Below are positions 1-7,575 of a stretch of 64,000 nt of DNA, piece by piece (the first letter of the stretch is position 1; each line of letters opens with the position of its first letter). Position numbers and translations under genes: made by a program. The stretch comes from a virus. The stretch lies in IMG/VR virus record IMGVR_UViG_3300048833_000100, positions 1 to 64,000 of that record. One strand, 5' to 3'. The notes under the pieces are model-generated. The model saw nothing but the letters and a program-made list of their open reading frames with translations, had not been told where the DNA came from and did no database searches.

Positions 1-8
1 TCACAGCC

Positions 9-359
9 ATGGCTGACTTCGCCCTCACTTCCTCTGAGGAAGAGGACAAAGACGACGCGCCCAAATTCGACTTCTCTCAGGGAGAGACGTTGCTGGTCGC
101 CCTGGATGACGGGAACATCTACCATGTCTCGGTCATCTCGGACACCAATGGCTGGTGCTCTTGTGAGCTCTTCTACGACGGGTGCATCGACTACATGATC
201 GAGGAGGCCTGTTCCTTCGACGATCCCTTCGGGGTCTATGTCATCGAAGGCTGCACTGGAACCTACATCAAGGGGGACGGTTGGATGACCGATGATGATG
301 CCGAGTTCTATCCAGGCACCATCCGTCCAGCCACCCCGGAAGAAAGGGAGATGCTCTGA
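9..359 (+). CDS. Small acidic protein of unknown function
   Basis: A 116-residue acidic protein rich in Asp and Glu, with several Cys residues in its middle part and a C-terminal PATPEEREML tail. I do not recognise the family. The frame is open to the left edge of the window, so the ATG at 9 is only the first visible start and this could be the end of a longer protein. It lies between the left edge, where the missing N-terminal half of the DNA polymerase would be expected, and the HNH gene at 446. The stop is followed by the recurring TGAACCATG junction but no gene of useful length follows it. Confidence 0.6.
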   Translation: MADFALTSSEEEDKDDAPKFDFSQGETLLVALDDGNIYHVSVISDTNGWCSCELFYDGCIDYMIEEACSFDDPFGVYVIEGCTGTYIKGDGWMTDDDAEFYPGTIRPATPEEREML

Positions 360-371
360 ACCATGTTGACC

Positions 372-389
372 ATCACACCACACCACACC
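372..389 (+). repeat. CACACC intergenic motif, copy 1
   Basis: The run ATCACACCACACCACACC lies in the gap before the HNH gene. It is one of about 17 similar intergenic copies in the window and reads in the direction of the downstream gene. Function unknown; a promoter or processing element is possible. Confidence 0.7.
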
Positions 390-445
390 TTGTAATGGTT
401 AGTTGTGCGGAGTAACCTACCTTCGCTGTCAGCTAGGAGGAACTT

Positions 446-1042
446 GTGCCATACCTACCTATCCAGGGATATGAGCAAATTTATGAGGTCAGCGACCTCG
501 GGCAAGTAAGATCCCTTGATCGACACACCACGGGTAAGGATGGGTGCATCTACCCATTTCGGGGAGTCACCCTTAAACCTGCTGTCCACAAAGACACTGG
601 CTACCTCATGGTCTCCCTCTGGAAAGGGGGAGTTGGGCGACACCATTATGTCCACCGACTGGTTGCAGAAGCCCACATTCCCAACCCAATGGGATTGCCT
701 GAAGTCAACCACAAGGATGGTATCCGAACCAACGCAACCGTTGGAAATTTGGAGTGGGTCACCGGACAGGAAAACAAGCAACATGCGGTAGACAGCGGAC
801 TGCGTGTTTATACCCACCGACTTACCAGAGACGAGTTTGTGGAGTGCATCCACGACATTATTGGTGGGGAGTCATATCAGTCACTGTCCGAACGTGTCCC
901 CTATAAGGTCCCGTTCCTTTCAACCAAGCTCCGGCAGTTGGCCAAAGAACTTGGCTTGGAGCAGGACCTGGATAACTCCCTTCGAGAACAGCGCATCACA
1001 AGAGCGAGGATCAACGGTGCTAAACATAGCAGAGCTGATTGA
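446..1042 (+). CDS. HNH homing endonuclease (NUMOD4 + HNH)
   Basis: A 198-residue homing endonuclease of the phage HNH type. The N-terminus has the NUMOD4-like pattern (YEQIYEVSDLGQVRSLDR, residues 10-26), followed by the HNH core: HRLVAEAHIPNP at 70-81, VNHKDG at 88-93 and NLEWVTGQEN at 101-110. It starts at GTG 446 behind AGGAGG at 435-440. Its last 26 bases overlap the start of the DNA polymerase C-terminal fragment in another frame. Base composition is less GC-rich than its neighbours, which fits recent insertion. Such enzymes cut intronless or cassette-free alleles of the gene they interrupt; here the target would be the polymerase gene. Confidence 0.88.
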   Translation: MPYLPIQGYEQIYEVSDLGQVRSLDRHTTGKDGCIYPFRGVTLKPAVHKDTGYLMVSLWKGGVGRHHYVHRLVAEAHIPNPMGLPEVNHKDGIRTNATVGNLEWVTGQENKQHAVDSGLRVYTHRLTRDEFVECIHDIIGGESYQSLSERVPYKVPFLSTKLRQLAKELGLEQDLDNSLREQRITRARINGAKHSRAD

Positions 1043-1820
1043 CTCGGTGCAGGAGGTGTCCCCCTCCGCCCATAACGTCAATCGCATCAACTCCATTGCT
1101 GACCACTATAAGAAGGAACGCCAAGAGAGCAAGACTCCCACCTTTGCTCTCACGCTCTGACCCCCTCTTCTTCGGAGGAGGGGGTAGAGCAAAGATACCT
1201 ATCAGGGGACCTGGAAGACCATCGTCGGCCAGGGTTTTGCCGTGAAGGTCGCCAAGCAGATCGAGAAGCGATACCACGAGCTCTATGTGGTCTCGGACCA
1301 ATGGGTCGCAGCCAAGCTCGATCAGGCCTCGATCGACGGCTATGTCACCGCAGCCTTCGGTCTTCGGGTCAGAACCCCTCTGCTTGCCCAGGTCATCCGG
1401 GGCAACTCCAAGACCCCCTATGAGGCCGAGGCAGAAGGCCGCACCGCAGGCAATGCTCTCGGGCAGTCCTGGTGCCTGTTGAACAGCCGGGCATGGGTCG
1501 AGTTCATGCAGAAGGTTCGGGCCAACCCGGACATGCGCCTCAAGGTCCGGCCCTGTGCCCAGATCCATGACGCAGGCTATGCCCTGATCCCCGATGACAT
1601 CGAGGTGCTCCAATACGTCAACGAGCACCTGGTCGAAGCCGTCTACTGGCAGGACCATCCTGACATCTCCCATCCCGATGTGAAACTCGGCGGGGAACTC
1701 TCCATCTTCTGGCCGAGCTGGGAGCATGAAGCTGTGATCCCGAACAGTGCCTCGGTGGATGCGATCTACGCAGTCATCGAGAACCATACGAAAAAACTCC
1801 GGGACAAGGGGGTCATCTGA
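1017..1820 (+). CDS. C-terminal fragment of family A DNA polymerase, interrupted by a 45-nt bypass-like segment
   Basis: Replicative family A DNA polymerase, C-terminal part only. A GTG at 1017 with GAGGA at 1006-1010 begins a frame that encodes 46 codons ending in SKTPTFALT, the first half of motif B (the O-helix). The frame then meets TGA at 1158 and TAG at 1185. The same frame resumes at 1197-1200 with TYQGTWKTIVGQGF and continues through the rest of the palm to motif C (QIHDAGYAL, Asp codon at 1569) and the stop at 1820. Joining across 45 nt gives the conserved FALTYQGTW. The N-terminal domains and motif A are not between positions 1 and 1017, so they must lie left of the window. Family assignment is firm; how the two halves are joined is inferred. 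Confidence 0.8.
1142..1199 (+). other. Bypass-like hairpin element inside the DNA polymerase gene
   Basis: Bases 1160-1170 pair with 1175-1185 to give 11 bp closed by a C(UUCG)G tetraloop at 1171-1174. The stem can be extended by 1154-1158 pairing with 1186-1190 past a bulged G1159, or alternatively by 1142-1150 (CTTTGCTCT) pairing with 1186-1194 (AGAGCAAAG). The segment carries in-frame TGA (1158-1160) and TAG (1185-1187). It is flanked by Thr codons ACG (1152-1154) and ACC (1197-1199). A Shine-Dalgarno-like GGAGGAGGGGG (1174-1184) precedes the second Thr codon. This is the architecture of the T4 gene 60 translational bypass; the function here is inferred. Confidence 0.65.
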
Positions 1821-1831
1821 CCTCCCTGCCC

Positions 1832-1950
1832 GCACTCTGTAGGGGTGTTTTTTGGTGTTTGGTTCACGTCCGGTAATGCAACATTACCGGACACAGTGAG
1901 CCCCTACAGGGTGCGGCGCTTTGGCCCACCATTTCCCCATCAAAGCGCCG
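1832..1950 (+). other. Densely structured intergenic element with three inverted repeats
   Basis: Outer arms 1832-1845 and 1901-1914 pair over 14 bp with one G-U. Inside them is a perfect 11-bp hairpin with a CAA triloop (1868-1878, loop 1879-1881, 1882-1892), extendable by TCAC/GTGA. Immediately downstream a second perfect hairpin pairs 1914-1923 with 1941-1950 over 10 bp. The element fills the gap between the polymerase stop and the next start at 1961. A terminator, a structured RNA or a hairpin promoter of the N4 virion polymerase type are all possible. Confidence 0.6.
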
Positions 1951-1960
1951 GGAGGCCCGC

Positions 1961-2323
1961 ATGAACTTCGTCACTGACCGAAGCCTTGAGATCATTCGCA
2001 AGGCCCTGAACAGGCTCGACCTGCCAGAGAATGGCACCGGCCATATCGCCCCGCACCACATGGGTGCCCTGCGCGATCTGATCGAGCACTTCGATTACTA
2101 TGTCGTGATCGGGGTCGGAGAGACCCAGGAAGTGGCCGGTGTCGTCCTCAAGGAGGACGGGCACTTCTACTTCATGAACGCCCGCAAAGCTGGCGACAAC
2201 AGCTGCTTCATCCGGCTCGATGACTACCTCAGCGACTACGCGGATCTGACCCAGATCCATTGGTTCCTCGAGGATGTCCGGGCCGAATGGATGGAAAAAT
2301 ATGGTCAAGCCAAGAGCGCCTGA
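1961..2323 (+). CDS. Hypothetical protein, 120 aa
   Basis: Unrecognised soluble protein. The start ATG follows GGGAGG within the downstream arm of the structured element. The protein is mildly acidic with a central beta-rich stretch (YYVVIGVGETQEVAGVVLKE) and a helical C-terminus. It opens a string of small genes of 53-120 residues that overlap or nearly touch and run to the acyl carrier protein, suggesting a single transcription unit. Confidence 0.7.
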   Translation: MNFVTDRSLEIIRKALNRLDLPENGTGHIAPHHMGALRDLIEHFDYYVVIGVGETQEVAGVVLKEDGHFYFMNARKAGDNSCFIRLDDYLSDYADLTQIHWFLEDVRAEWMEKYGQAKSA

Positions 2324-2339
2324 ACCAAGGACCAATCCC

Positions 2340-2570
2340 ATGACCAAGGATCCCTGCAAGGTCGGGGACCGCATCCGGTTGCTCGAGATGCAGGATGATC
2401 CCGATCCCATCCCACCCGGAACCACGGGCACTGTCACCAGTGTCCACCAGTTCCGTGGCCTCGGCCCCCGTCTCGAGGGGGCCTGGCATATATCCGTCAA
2501 CTGGGATGTCAGTCGCTCCCTGGCGCTCTGCTATCCCCCCGACCACTTCGAGGTTCTCCATGGCCCGTAA
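2340..2570 (+). CDS. DUF4314-like small protein
   Basis: 76 residues. The pattern KVGDRIRLLEMQDDPDPIPP followed by GTTGTVTSV and a late W-D plus RSLALC resembles the DUF4314 fold, an SH3-like barrel found in many phages with no established role. I place the start at the ATG at 2340 rather than at upstream in-frame starts, because the family pattern begins just after it. Its stop overlaps the start of the next gene. Confidence 0.7.
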   Translation: MTKDPCKVGDRIRLLEMQDDPDPIPPGTTGTVTSVHQFRGLGPRLEGAWHISVNWDVSRSLALCYPPDHFEVLHGP

Positions 2571-2757
2571 ACCCTCACCCCCGCTGAAGACCTATGACGC
2601 CGTGGCGACCTTCCCCATCACCAAAGCCGTGCGGGTGAAAGCCCGGAACCGGGAAGAGGCGATCGAGAAGGTCGCACGTGCTGTCCGGCAGAGCTACGGC
2701 GTTGCCTCAGAGAACATCTCCATGTGGGTGCCCTTCCTGGAAGGAGACCAGCAGTAA
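2560..2757 (+). CDS. Hypothetical protein, 65 aa
   Basis: Small protein with a basic N-terminus (MARKPSPPLKTYDAVATFPI) and an alpha/beta pattern in which KARNREEAIEKVARAV looks like a helix. It starts inside the end of the previous gene (ATGGCCCGTAA contains the upstream stop), so translation is probably coupled. Function unknown. Confidence 0.65.
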   Translation: MARKPSPPLKTYDAVATFPITKAVRVKARNREEAIEKVARAVRQSYGVASENISMWVPFLEGDQQ

Positions 2758-2782
2758 CGAAACCAGAGAAGGGGTTCACCTA

Positions 2783-3055
2783 ATGGGCTGGATCAAGACC
2801 TACGAAAACTGGCAGGTCATTATTGCCGAGCATTACGGCGAACTCGCCAAGTTCGGTGATGCGCAGACTGTTCGCATCATGCTCCGAGATGCTTCTCGAG
2901 AGGAGGCGTCGCTTGAGGAGCTTCTGATGAAACTCAAGGAGGCTCTGCCGCCCGACGATCCCTGGATTCCAAATACCCAGGAAGAACTGAAACGGGTTGT
3001 TGCCGCTAAGGATGAGCTGCGGAAGTGGCTCGCAGATCGAGGACTTGAGCCATGA
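2783..3055 (+). CDS. Hypothetical helical protein, 90 aa
   Basis: Predicted to be mostly helical and charged, with a stretch (REEASLEELLMKLKEALPPD) that could form a coiled coil. The start at 2783 is preceded by AGAGAAGGGG. Its stop overlaps the next ATG (ATGA). Unrecognised. Confidence 0.65.
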   Translation: MGWIKTYENWQVIIAEHYGELAKFGDAQTVRIMLRDASREEASLEELLMKLKEALPPDDPWIPNTQEELKRVVAAKDELRKWLADRGLEP

Positions 3056-3270
3056 CCGACAAGCCCTGGAACGCTTCCCACATCAACATCGGGGAAGTGG
3101 TGCATCAATACCTCTATGGCTTTGACATCTCCGTGGAGCATCTGGACCGACGCCTCGACCCATTTGGCGCCACAGTCATCAGGGATGGGGTCGTGCTATT
3201 CACCGGCCTCTTCCCGACCCTCTCGGCCGCCCGTCAGTGGTGCGAGCAGAAAGTGCGGGAACGGTCATGA
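3052..3270 (+). CDS. Hypothetical protein, 72 aa
   Basis: Small protein starting at the ATGA overlap with the previous stop. It contains VIRDGVVLFTGLFPTLSAAR, a beta-strand and helix pattern, and ends with a helical basic tail. Function unknown; the end overlaps the next start by four bases. Confidence 0.6.
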   Translation: MTDKPWNASHINIGEVVHQYLYGFDISVEHLDRRLDPFGATVIRDGVVLFTGLFPTLSAARQWCEQKVRERS

Positions 3271-3428
3271 CCAGAGCCCAACCCCAATACCTGATTGTCG
3301 CCAATCGCCGCTGCAAGACGCATCGGCCCGGCACCAAGCTGGTCTACACCGGCCCCAGGTCTGGCATCTGCCGTGGGTGGACCAGCCTGGGCCGCGTGAG
3401 CCAATGGATCGAAGGAGGATACACCTGA
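3267..3428 (+). CDS. Hypothetical basic protein, 53 aa
   Basis: Small basic protein with two Cys, seven Arg/Lys in the first half and the motif GICRGWTSLGRVSQWI. The start overlaps the upstream stop (ATGA) and the stop overlaps the next start. Such overlap on both sides supports it as real despite its size. Confidence 0.55.
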   Translation: MTRAQPQYLIVANRRCKTHRPGTKLVYTGPRSGICRGWTSLGRVSQWIEGGYT

Positions 3429-3733
3429 TGACCGACCAGACGCCCCAGCCACGGCGGAACTACGCCCTGGTGGCTCTGATCGTGCTTTATACCGATCAGG
3501 CCGGGGTGCAACACCAGCACCCCATGAACCTCATGACGGACATCTCGGTCGGCTACCTCGGCCTGGCTGGCATCTCCATGCTGCAATCTGCAGCCACCAC
3601 CCAGGCACTCGAGCAGCTGCCGGACAAGGAGATCACCGTGACCAACGTGGTGATCACCAGTCTCATCCCCATGGGGAACCTGACGCTGCACGAGCTGCGC
3701 CACAACCCCTTCCAATCGAAGCTCCATTCCTGA
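3428..3733 (+). CDS. Hypothetical protein, 101 aa
   Basis: Protein with an N-terminal hydrophobic strand (YALVALIVLYTDQAG) and a Gln/Thr-rich middle. The ATG at 3428 overlaps the previous stop and has GGAGG at 3415-3419. The LEQLPDKEITVTNVVITSLI segment suggests a small alpha/beta fold. No recognised family. Confidence 0.65.
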   Translation: MTDQTPQPRRNYALVALIVLYTDQAGVQHQHPMNLMTDISVGYLGLAGISMLQSAATTQALEQLPDKEITVTNVVITSLIPMGNLTLHELRHNPFQSKLHS

Positions 3734-3742
3734 GAGGGAACC

Positions 3743-4021
3743 ATGCACTTCTTCTCCAAGATCGAGAACGCCTTCGTGCTTCTCAAGACCGCGGGGGTCT
3801 ACCGTCAGGCTGACCTCTATCGCCGCGGGGAGCATCTCTTCGCCAAGGCCGGTGCGGGCTATATCCGTCTCGGCATCTCGGGGGAAACCTCCGCCCCCAG
3901 GACCCATTGGCTCGAGATCGACCCTGGTCAGGACGCAGGCAATCTGGACACCCGTAACGGGGTCATGCCGGTCTGGCTCCCCACCAAATCCAAGAAACCC
4001 ACCAAGCTCAAGGCAGCTTGA
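3743..4021 (+). CDS. Hypothetical protein, 92 aa
   Basis: Basic small protein with a lysine-rich end ([11 protein letters not shown]). GAGAGGG precedes the ATG at 3743. The composition suggests a nucleic-acid-associated protein, but no motif settles it. It sits directly upstream of the acyl carrier protein gene with an 18-base gap. Confidence 0.6.
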   Translation: MHFFSKIENAFVLLKTAGVYRQADLYRRGEHLFAKAGAGYIRLGISGETSAPRTHWLEIDPGQDAGNLDTRNGVMPVWLPTKSKKPTKLKAA

Positions 4022-4038
4022 ACCAAGAAGGAACCTGC

Positions 4039-4278
4039 ATGTCTGCAGATATTGAACCCCGTCTCCGCAAGATCGTCTCGGAGCATCTGGACGTGGATCC
4101 TAACAAGATCCAGGAACATTCCGACTTCATTGGCGACCTCGGCGCCGACAGTCTCGACACGGTCGAGCTGGTCATGGCCTTCGAGGAAGAGTTCGGCATC
4201 GAGATCTCCGATGAGGCTGCCGAGGAAACCCAGACCTTCGGTCAGGCCCTCACTCTCGTGACCAAGCTCGCGGCCTGA
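4039..4278 (+). CDS. Acyl carrier protein
   Basis: 79-residue acyl carrier protein, the usual length for the family. The phosphopantetheine site is intact: Ser38 in [11 protein letters not shown], followed by the acidic recognition helix ([16 protein letters not shown]). It would be loaded by the host holo-ACP synthase and act with host fatty-acid or lipid enzymes; no partner enzyme is visible nearby. Start ATG 4039 follows AAGAAGGAACC. It is the last gene before a terminator. Presence of an ACP in a lytic phage is an auxiliary metabolic trait whose purpose is not known. Confidence 0.93.
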   Translation: MSADIEPRLRKIVSEHLDVDPNKIQEHSDFIGDLGADSLDTVELVMAFEEEFGIEISDEAAEETQTFGQALTLVTKLAA

Positions 4279-4293
4279 CAAAGGCTGTCACCC

Positions 4294-4318
4294 CCTTGGG
4301 TGCTCCCGAGGTTTTTTT
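4294..4318 (+). terminator. Rho-independent terminator after the acyl carrier gene
   Basis: CCTTGGG (4294-4300) pairs with CCCGAGG (4305-4311), including one G-U pair, around a TGCT loop, and is followed at once by seven T (4312-4318). Confidence 0.8.
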
Positions 4319-4342
4319 CTTGGTTTGTGGTCCGCCGTAGGA

Positions 4343-4366
4343 TACCACATCACACCGCACCACACC
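4343..4366 (+). repeat. CACACC intergenic motif, copy 2
   Basis: TACCACATCACACCGCACCACACC-type run between the terminator and the nuclease gene, 14 bases before its start codon. Same orientation as the gene. Confidence 0.7.
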
Positions 4367-4379
4367 TGCAGGAGCACCC

Positions 4380-5366
4380 ATGACTCTCTCCAATGTCACC
4401 AATATCCCCTTGCCGCTGGCCGTCTGGCTGGCCGGGGATGGCTACGATTTCAAGCGTGGCACCCGCAAAGCCATCTCGGCGACCTCCCTTCTGAAGGGTG
4501 TCCGTAAGATCCTCCTCGAGGAGCGTCTGCGGGATGAGGACAAGCTGCAGGTCGATGTCTCCCAGCTCATCGCCTCTCGCCTTGGCCACACGATCCATGA
4601 CGGGATCGAGAAGGCATGGACCCATGATTATGCCGGAGCCATGCGGGCACTGGGACATCCCGAGTCTCTGATCGAACGGATCCGCATCAACCCGGAACCA
4701 TACGAGCTCCGCACCCGCAACGACATCATCCCGGTCTATCTGGAGCAACGCACCGAGAAGGACTTCATGGGCTATGCCATCACCGGCAAGTTCGACATGA
4801 TCCTCGACGGGGTGCTTCACGACTTCAAATCCACCTCCACCTTCGCCGCCGTTCATGGTTCGAAAGACGAGGATTACCGGCTCCAAGGCTCCATCTATCG
4901 CTGGCTCAATCAGGACAAGGTGACCGCCGACCACATGGTCATCAACTTCATCTTCACCGACTGGTCGAAGGCTGAAGCGCGGCGCCGCCCGGATTACCCG
5001 CAGCAGCGGGTCATGCCGCACCCGCTCCCGCTCTACTCGATCGCCGAGATCGAGAACTGGATGCGGGGCAAAATCCGTGCCCTGGAAGCAGCGGCCGATC
5101 TCCCGGAAGACCAGATCCCCCACTGCACCGAGGAGGAGCTGTGGCGATCGGACCCGGTCTTCAAATATTTCGCGGACCCGGCCAAGGCGCTGGATCCGAA
5201 AGCCCGGTCCACCAAGAACAGCCCGACCATGCTGGAGGCCCAGCAATATATGGCTTCCAAGGGTGGCAAGGGCGTCATCGTCGAGGTGCCCGGCAAGGTC
5301 AAAGCCTGTGGCTATTGCCCGGCTTTCCCCATCTGCACACAGAAAGATCTCTACGATCTCGAGTGA
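4380..5366 (+). CDS. PD-(D/E)XK nuclease with four-cysteine (Fe-S type) cluster
   Basis: 328-residue exonuclease of the RecB/Cas4-like PD-(D/E)XK family. The catalytic signature is complete: His70 (GHTIHDG), Asp139 in ITGKFDMIL, Asp148 and Lys150 in HDFKST, and Gln169 in RLQGSIYRW. Four cysteines, Cys249, Cys310, Cys313 and Cys319 (CGYC and C), have the spacing seen in Cas4/AddB-type iron-sulphur nucleases. It likely degrades or resects DNA ends during replication or recombination. It begins the primase-ATPase-SSB-resolvase run, and GCAGGAG at 4367-4373 is the ribosome binding site. Confidence 0.88.
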   Translation: MTLSNVTNIPLPLAVWLAGDGYDFKRGTRKAISATSLLKGVRKILLEERLRDEDKLQVDVSQLIASRLGHTIHDGIEKAWTHDYAGAMRALGHPESLIERIRINPEPYELRTRNDIIPVYLEQRTEKDFMGYAITGKFDMILDGVLHDFKSTSTFAAVHGSKDEDYRLQGSIYRWLNQDKVTADHMVINFIFTDWSKAEARRRPDYPQQRVMPHPLPLYSIAEIENWMRGKIRALEAAADLPEDQIPHCTEEELWRSDPVFKYFADPAKALDPKARSTKNSPTMLEAQQYMASKGGKGVIVEVPGKVKACGYCPAFPICTQKDLYDLE

Positions 5367-5391
5367 GCCCCGAACCATAGGAGCAGCTACA

Positions 5392-7569
5392 GTGTTCGAT
5401 CTACACAAGGTCCCCCATCACAAGGCCATCGAGGACATCACGCAGCTTGTCTGCGCCGAGGTGGGCAACAAGGATGCGGGGTTCTTCCGTCCGATCGTGG
5501 CCTATCACCTGATGGTTGCGGCCGCCACGATGCGGACCCAACTCAGAACCAATGACCGGGGGGACATCCCGGTCAACGGTTACGTCATCGCCCTCTCGAC
5601 TTCCGGCTCGGGTAAAGGTCACGGCATGGGTGTTCTGGAGAACGTCATCTTCCGGGACTTCCGTCGCACCTTCATCGACTACACCCTGCCGCAACTGGCC
5701 GAGTCAGCGATCTGGAAGCACGCCATGGGCCGTGCTGCCAAGAACGGCACCGAGGAGCAGTTCGAGTATGACAAGCTCAATGCCGAATACGAGCGGGCTG
5801 GAGAGTATCTCTTCAGCTTCGACGATGCCCACTCGTCCGCGGTGAAGCAGTTGCGGGAGAAGCTCCTAATTTCCCAGGCCGGCTCGCTCAACTTCATCGT
5901 GGACGAGATCGGGTCGAACCTCGACAAGATCGCCCCCACGATGCCGGTCTTCCTGGAGCTCTATGACCAGGGTCTCGCCAAGCAGAAGCTCTACATGAAC
6001 TCGGCTGACCGCAAGCGGACAGCCCAGATCGAGGGCAAGACCCCCACGAACATGATCCTCTTCGGCACCCCCTCGAAACTCTTCAACGGGGGCAACACCG
6101 AGGACACGTTCTATGAGCTTCTGGAGACGGGCTTTGCCCGGCGCTGCATCTTCTCCCTGGGGCATCCGAACCCGGCCTATCATGACATGACGGCCGAGGA
6201 GCAATACGACGCTCAATCGGACCCGACCAAGAAGGCCGAGCTGCAAGCCTGGGCGGATCACCTCGCCTCTCTCGCCGATACCGCCAAATACGATCAGATG
6301 ATCGAGGTCCCCCGTGACGTGGGGATCAAGCTCATCGAGTATCGCAACTGGTGCGACGAGCGGGCATCCGAGATGCCCGAGCACAACGACATCCGCAAGG
6401 CCGAAATGGCGCACCGCTACTTCAAGACCCTGAAGCTGGCGGGCGCCCTGGCCTTCGTGGAGGAGTCCCCTGCCCTGACAGAGGGTCTTCTCCTCTCGGC
6501 CATCAAGCTGGTCGAGGAGTCCGGGGAGAGCTTCCAGGCGATCCTGTCACGGGAACGGCCCTATATGAAGCTGGCTCGCTACATCGCAGCCATGGGCACT
6601 GAGCTGACCCATGCTGACCTTGCAGAGGAGCTGCCCTTCTACAAGACCGGCGCAGGTCCCAGGAGCGAGCTCCTGACTATGGCAACGGCCTGGGGCTACA
6701 AACACCACATCATCCTGAAGCGGCGCTACATGGATGACGTGGAGTTCTTCTCGGGGGAAGCCCTGAAGAAGACCCAGCTCTCTGAGCTGCACCTGGCCCA
6801 CTCGGAAGACTGGACCCAGGGGTATTCGGCGGAGCTTGCTCCATTCGATCAGCTCGATCGACTGGTGGCTTTGCCGGATTACAACTGGACTGTCCATGCT
6901 TTCAAGGATGGGCACCGGGCCGGTGACAACGTAATCCCAGGCTTCAACCTGGCCGTCTTCGACATCGACGGCACGGTCAGCAGGGATGTGGTTCACGAGC
7001 TCCTGGAGGATTACACCTTCATGACCTACACCACCAAGCGCCACACACCGGCCGCCAACCGCTTCCGCCTGATCCTGCCGATGAACTATCATCTGAAGCT
7101 CGATCGGGAGGAATACCGGGAGTTCATGGACAACATGCTCGAATGGCTGCCCTTCGAGGTCGATGTCGACGCAGCCCGCGACATCGCCCGGAAGTGGGCC
7201 ACCAACGAGCATGCCCTCATCCACACGAACCAGGGCGAAAAGCTCCTGGATGTGCTCCCCTTCGTGCCCCGGACCAAGCGGAACGAGCAGCGTCAGGCCG
7301 ACCTGAAGCAACAGACCAAGGAGCTGGGATCCCTCGACAGCCTGGAGCGGTGGTTCGCACATCGCTTCATGGATGGGGATCGCAACAACGCCATGCTGAA
7401 GTTCACCCTCGCTCTGGTGGACTCCGGCATGGATTACATCGAGGTCGAGAACAAGGTCTTCGCCTTCAACGCCAAGCTCAAGAACAAGCTCGACAAGGAC
7501 GAGCTTCGTCGCACGGTGCTGGTGACCGCCAACAAGCGCATCCAGGACCGTCGGGCAGCCGGCATCTGA
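5392..7569 (+). CDS. Primase/helicase (P-loop plus AEP-like primase half)
   Basis: 725 residues from a GTG at 5392 preceded by TAGGAGC. The N-terminal half carries a P-loop (STSGSGKGHG, around residues 69-78) and a Walker B-like FIVDEIG (Asp171-Glu172), as in DUF3987-type phage ATPases. The C-terminal half carries an AEP-type primase signature: Asp524-x-Asp526 in FDIDGT and NRFRLILP from residue 556. The combination suggests a fused helicase and primase that starts replication strands, equivalent to the large primase of N4-like phages. It is flanked by the nuclease and the RecA-like ATPase. A longer reading from upstream in the same frame overlaps the nuclease gene and is not credible. Confidence 0.8.
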   Translation: MFDLHKVPHHKAIEDITQLVCAEVGNKDAGFFRPIVAYHLMVAAATMRTQLRTNDRGDIPVNGYVIALSTSGSGKGHGMGVLENVIFRDFRRTFIDYTLPQLAESAIWKHAMGRAAKNGTEEQFEYDKLNAEYERAGEYLFSFDDAHSSAVKQLREKLLISQAGSLNFIVDEIGSNLDKIAPTMPVFLELYDQGLAKQKLYMNSADRKRTAQIEGKTPTNMILFGTPSKLFNGGNTEDTFYELLETGFARRCIFSLGHPNPAYHDMTAEEQYDAQSDPTKKAELQAWADHLASLADTAKYDQMIEVPRDVGIKLIEYRNWCDERASEMPEHNDIRKAEMAHRYFKTLKLAGALAFVEESPALTEGLLLSAIKLVEESGESFQAILSRERPYMKLARYIAAMGTELTHADLAEELPFYKTGAGPRSELLTMATAWGYKHHIILKRRYMDDVEFFSGEALKKTQLSELHLAHSEDWTQGYSAELAPFDQLDRLVALPDYNWTVHAFKDGHRAGDNVIPGFNLAVFDIDGTVSRDVVHELLEDYTFMTYTTKRHTPAANRFRLILPMNYHLKLDREEYREFMDNMLEWLPFEVDVDAARDIARKWATNEHALIHTNQGEKLLDVLPFVPRTKRNEQRQADLKQQTKELGSLDSLERWFAHRFMDGDRNNAMLKFTLALVDSGMDYIEVENKVFAFNAKLKNKLDKDELRRTVLVTANKRIQDRRAAGI

Positions 7570-7575
7570 CAATCC

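Noticed and set aside
446-1196. Group I intron containing the HNH gene
   Set aside because: I could not find a convincing P7/P3 core or exon-intron pairing. The downstream polymerase fragment has its own GTG and Shine-Dalgarno, which fits a split gene better. Not fully excluded.
1142-1199. The polymerase hairpin as an ordinary transcription terminator between two genes
   Set aside because: No T-run follows, and the same reading frame and conserved motif continue across it.
5077-5391. Longer primase reading that begins inside the nuclease gene
   Set aside because: The first 105 codons are the Arg/Pro/Ser-rich shadow of the nuclease; a GTG with a good ribosome site at 5392 gives the sensible start.
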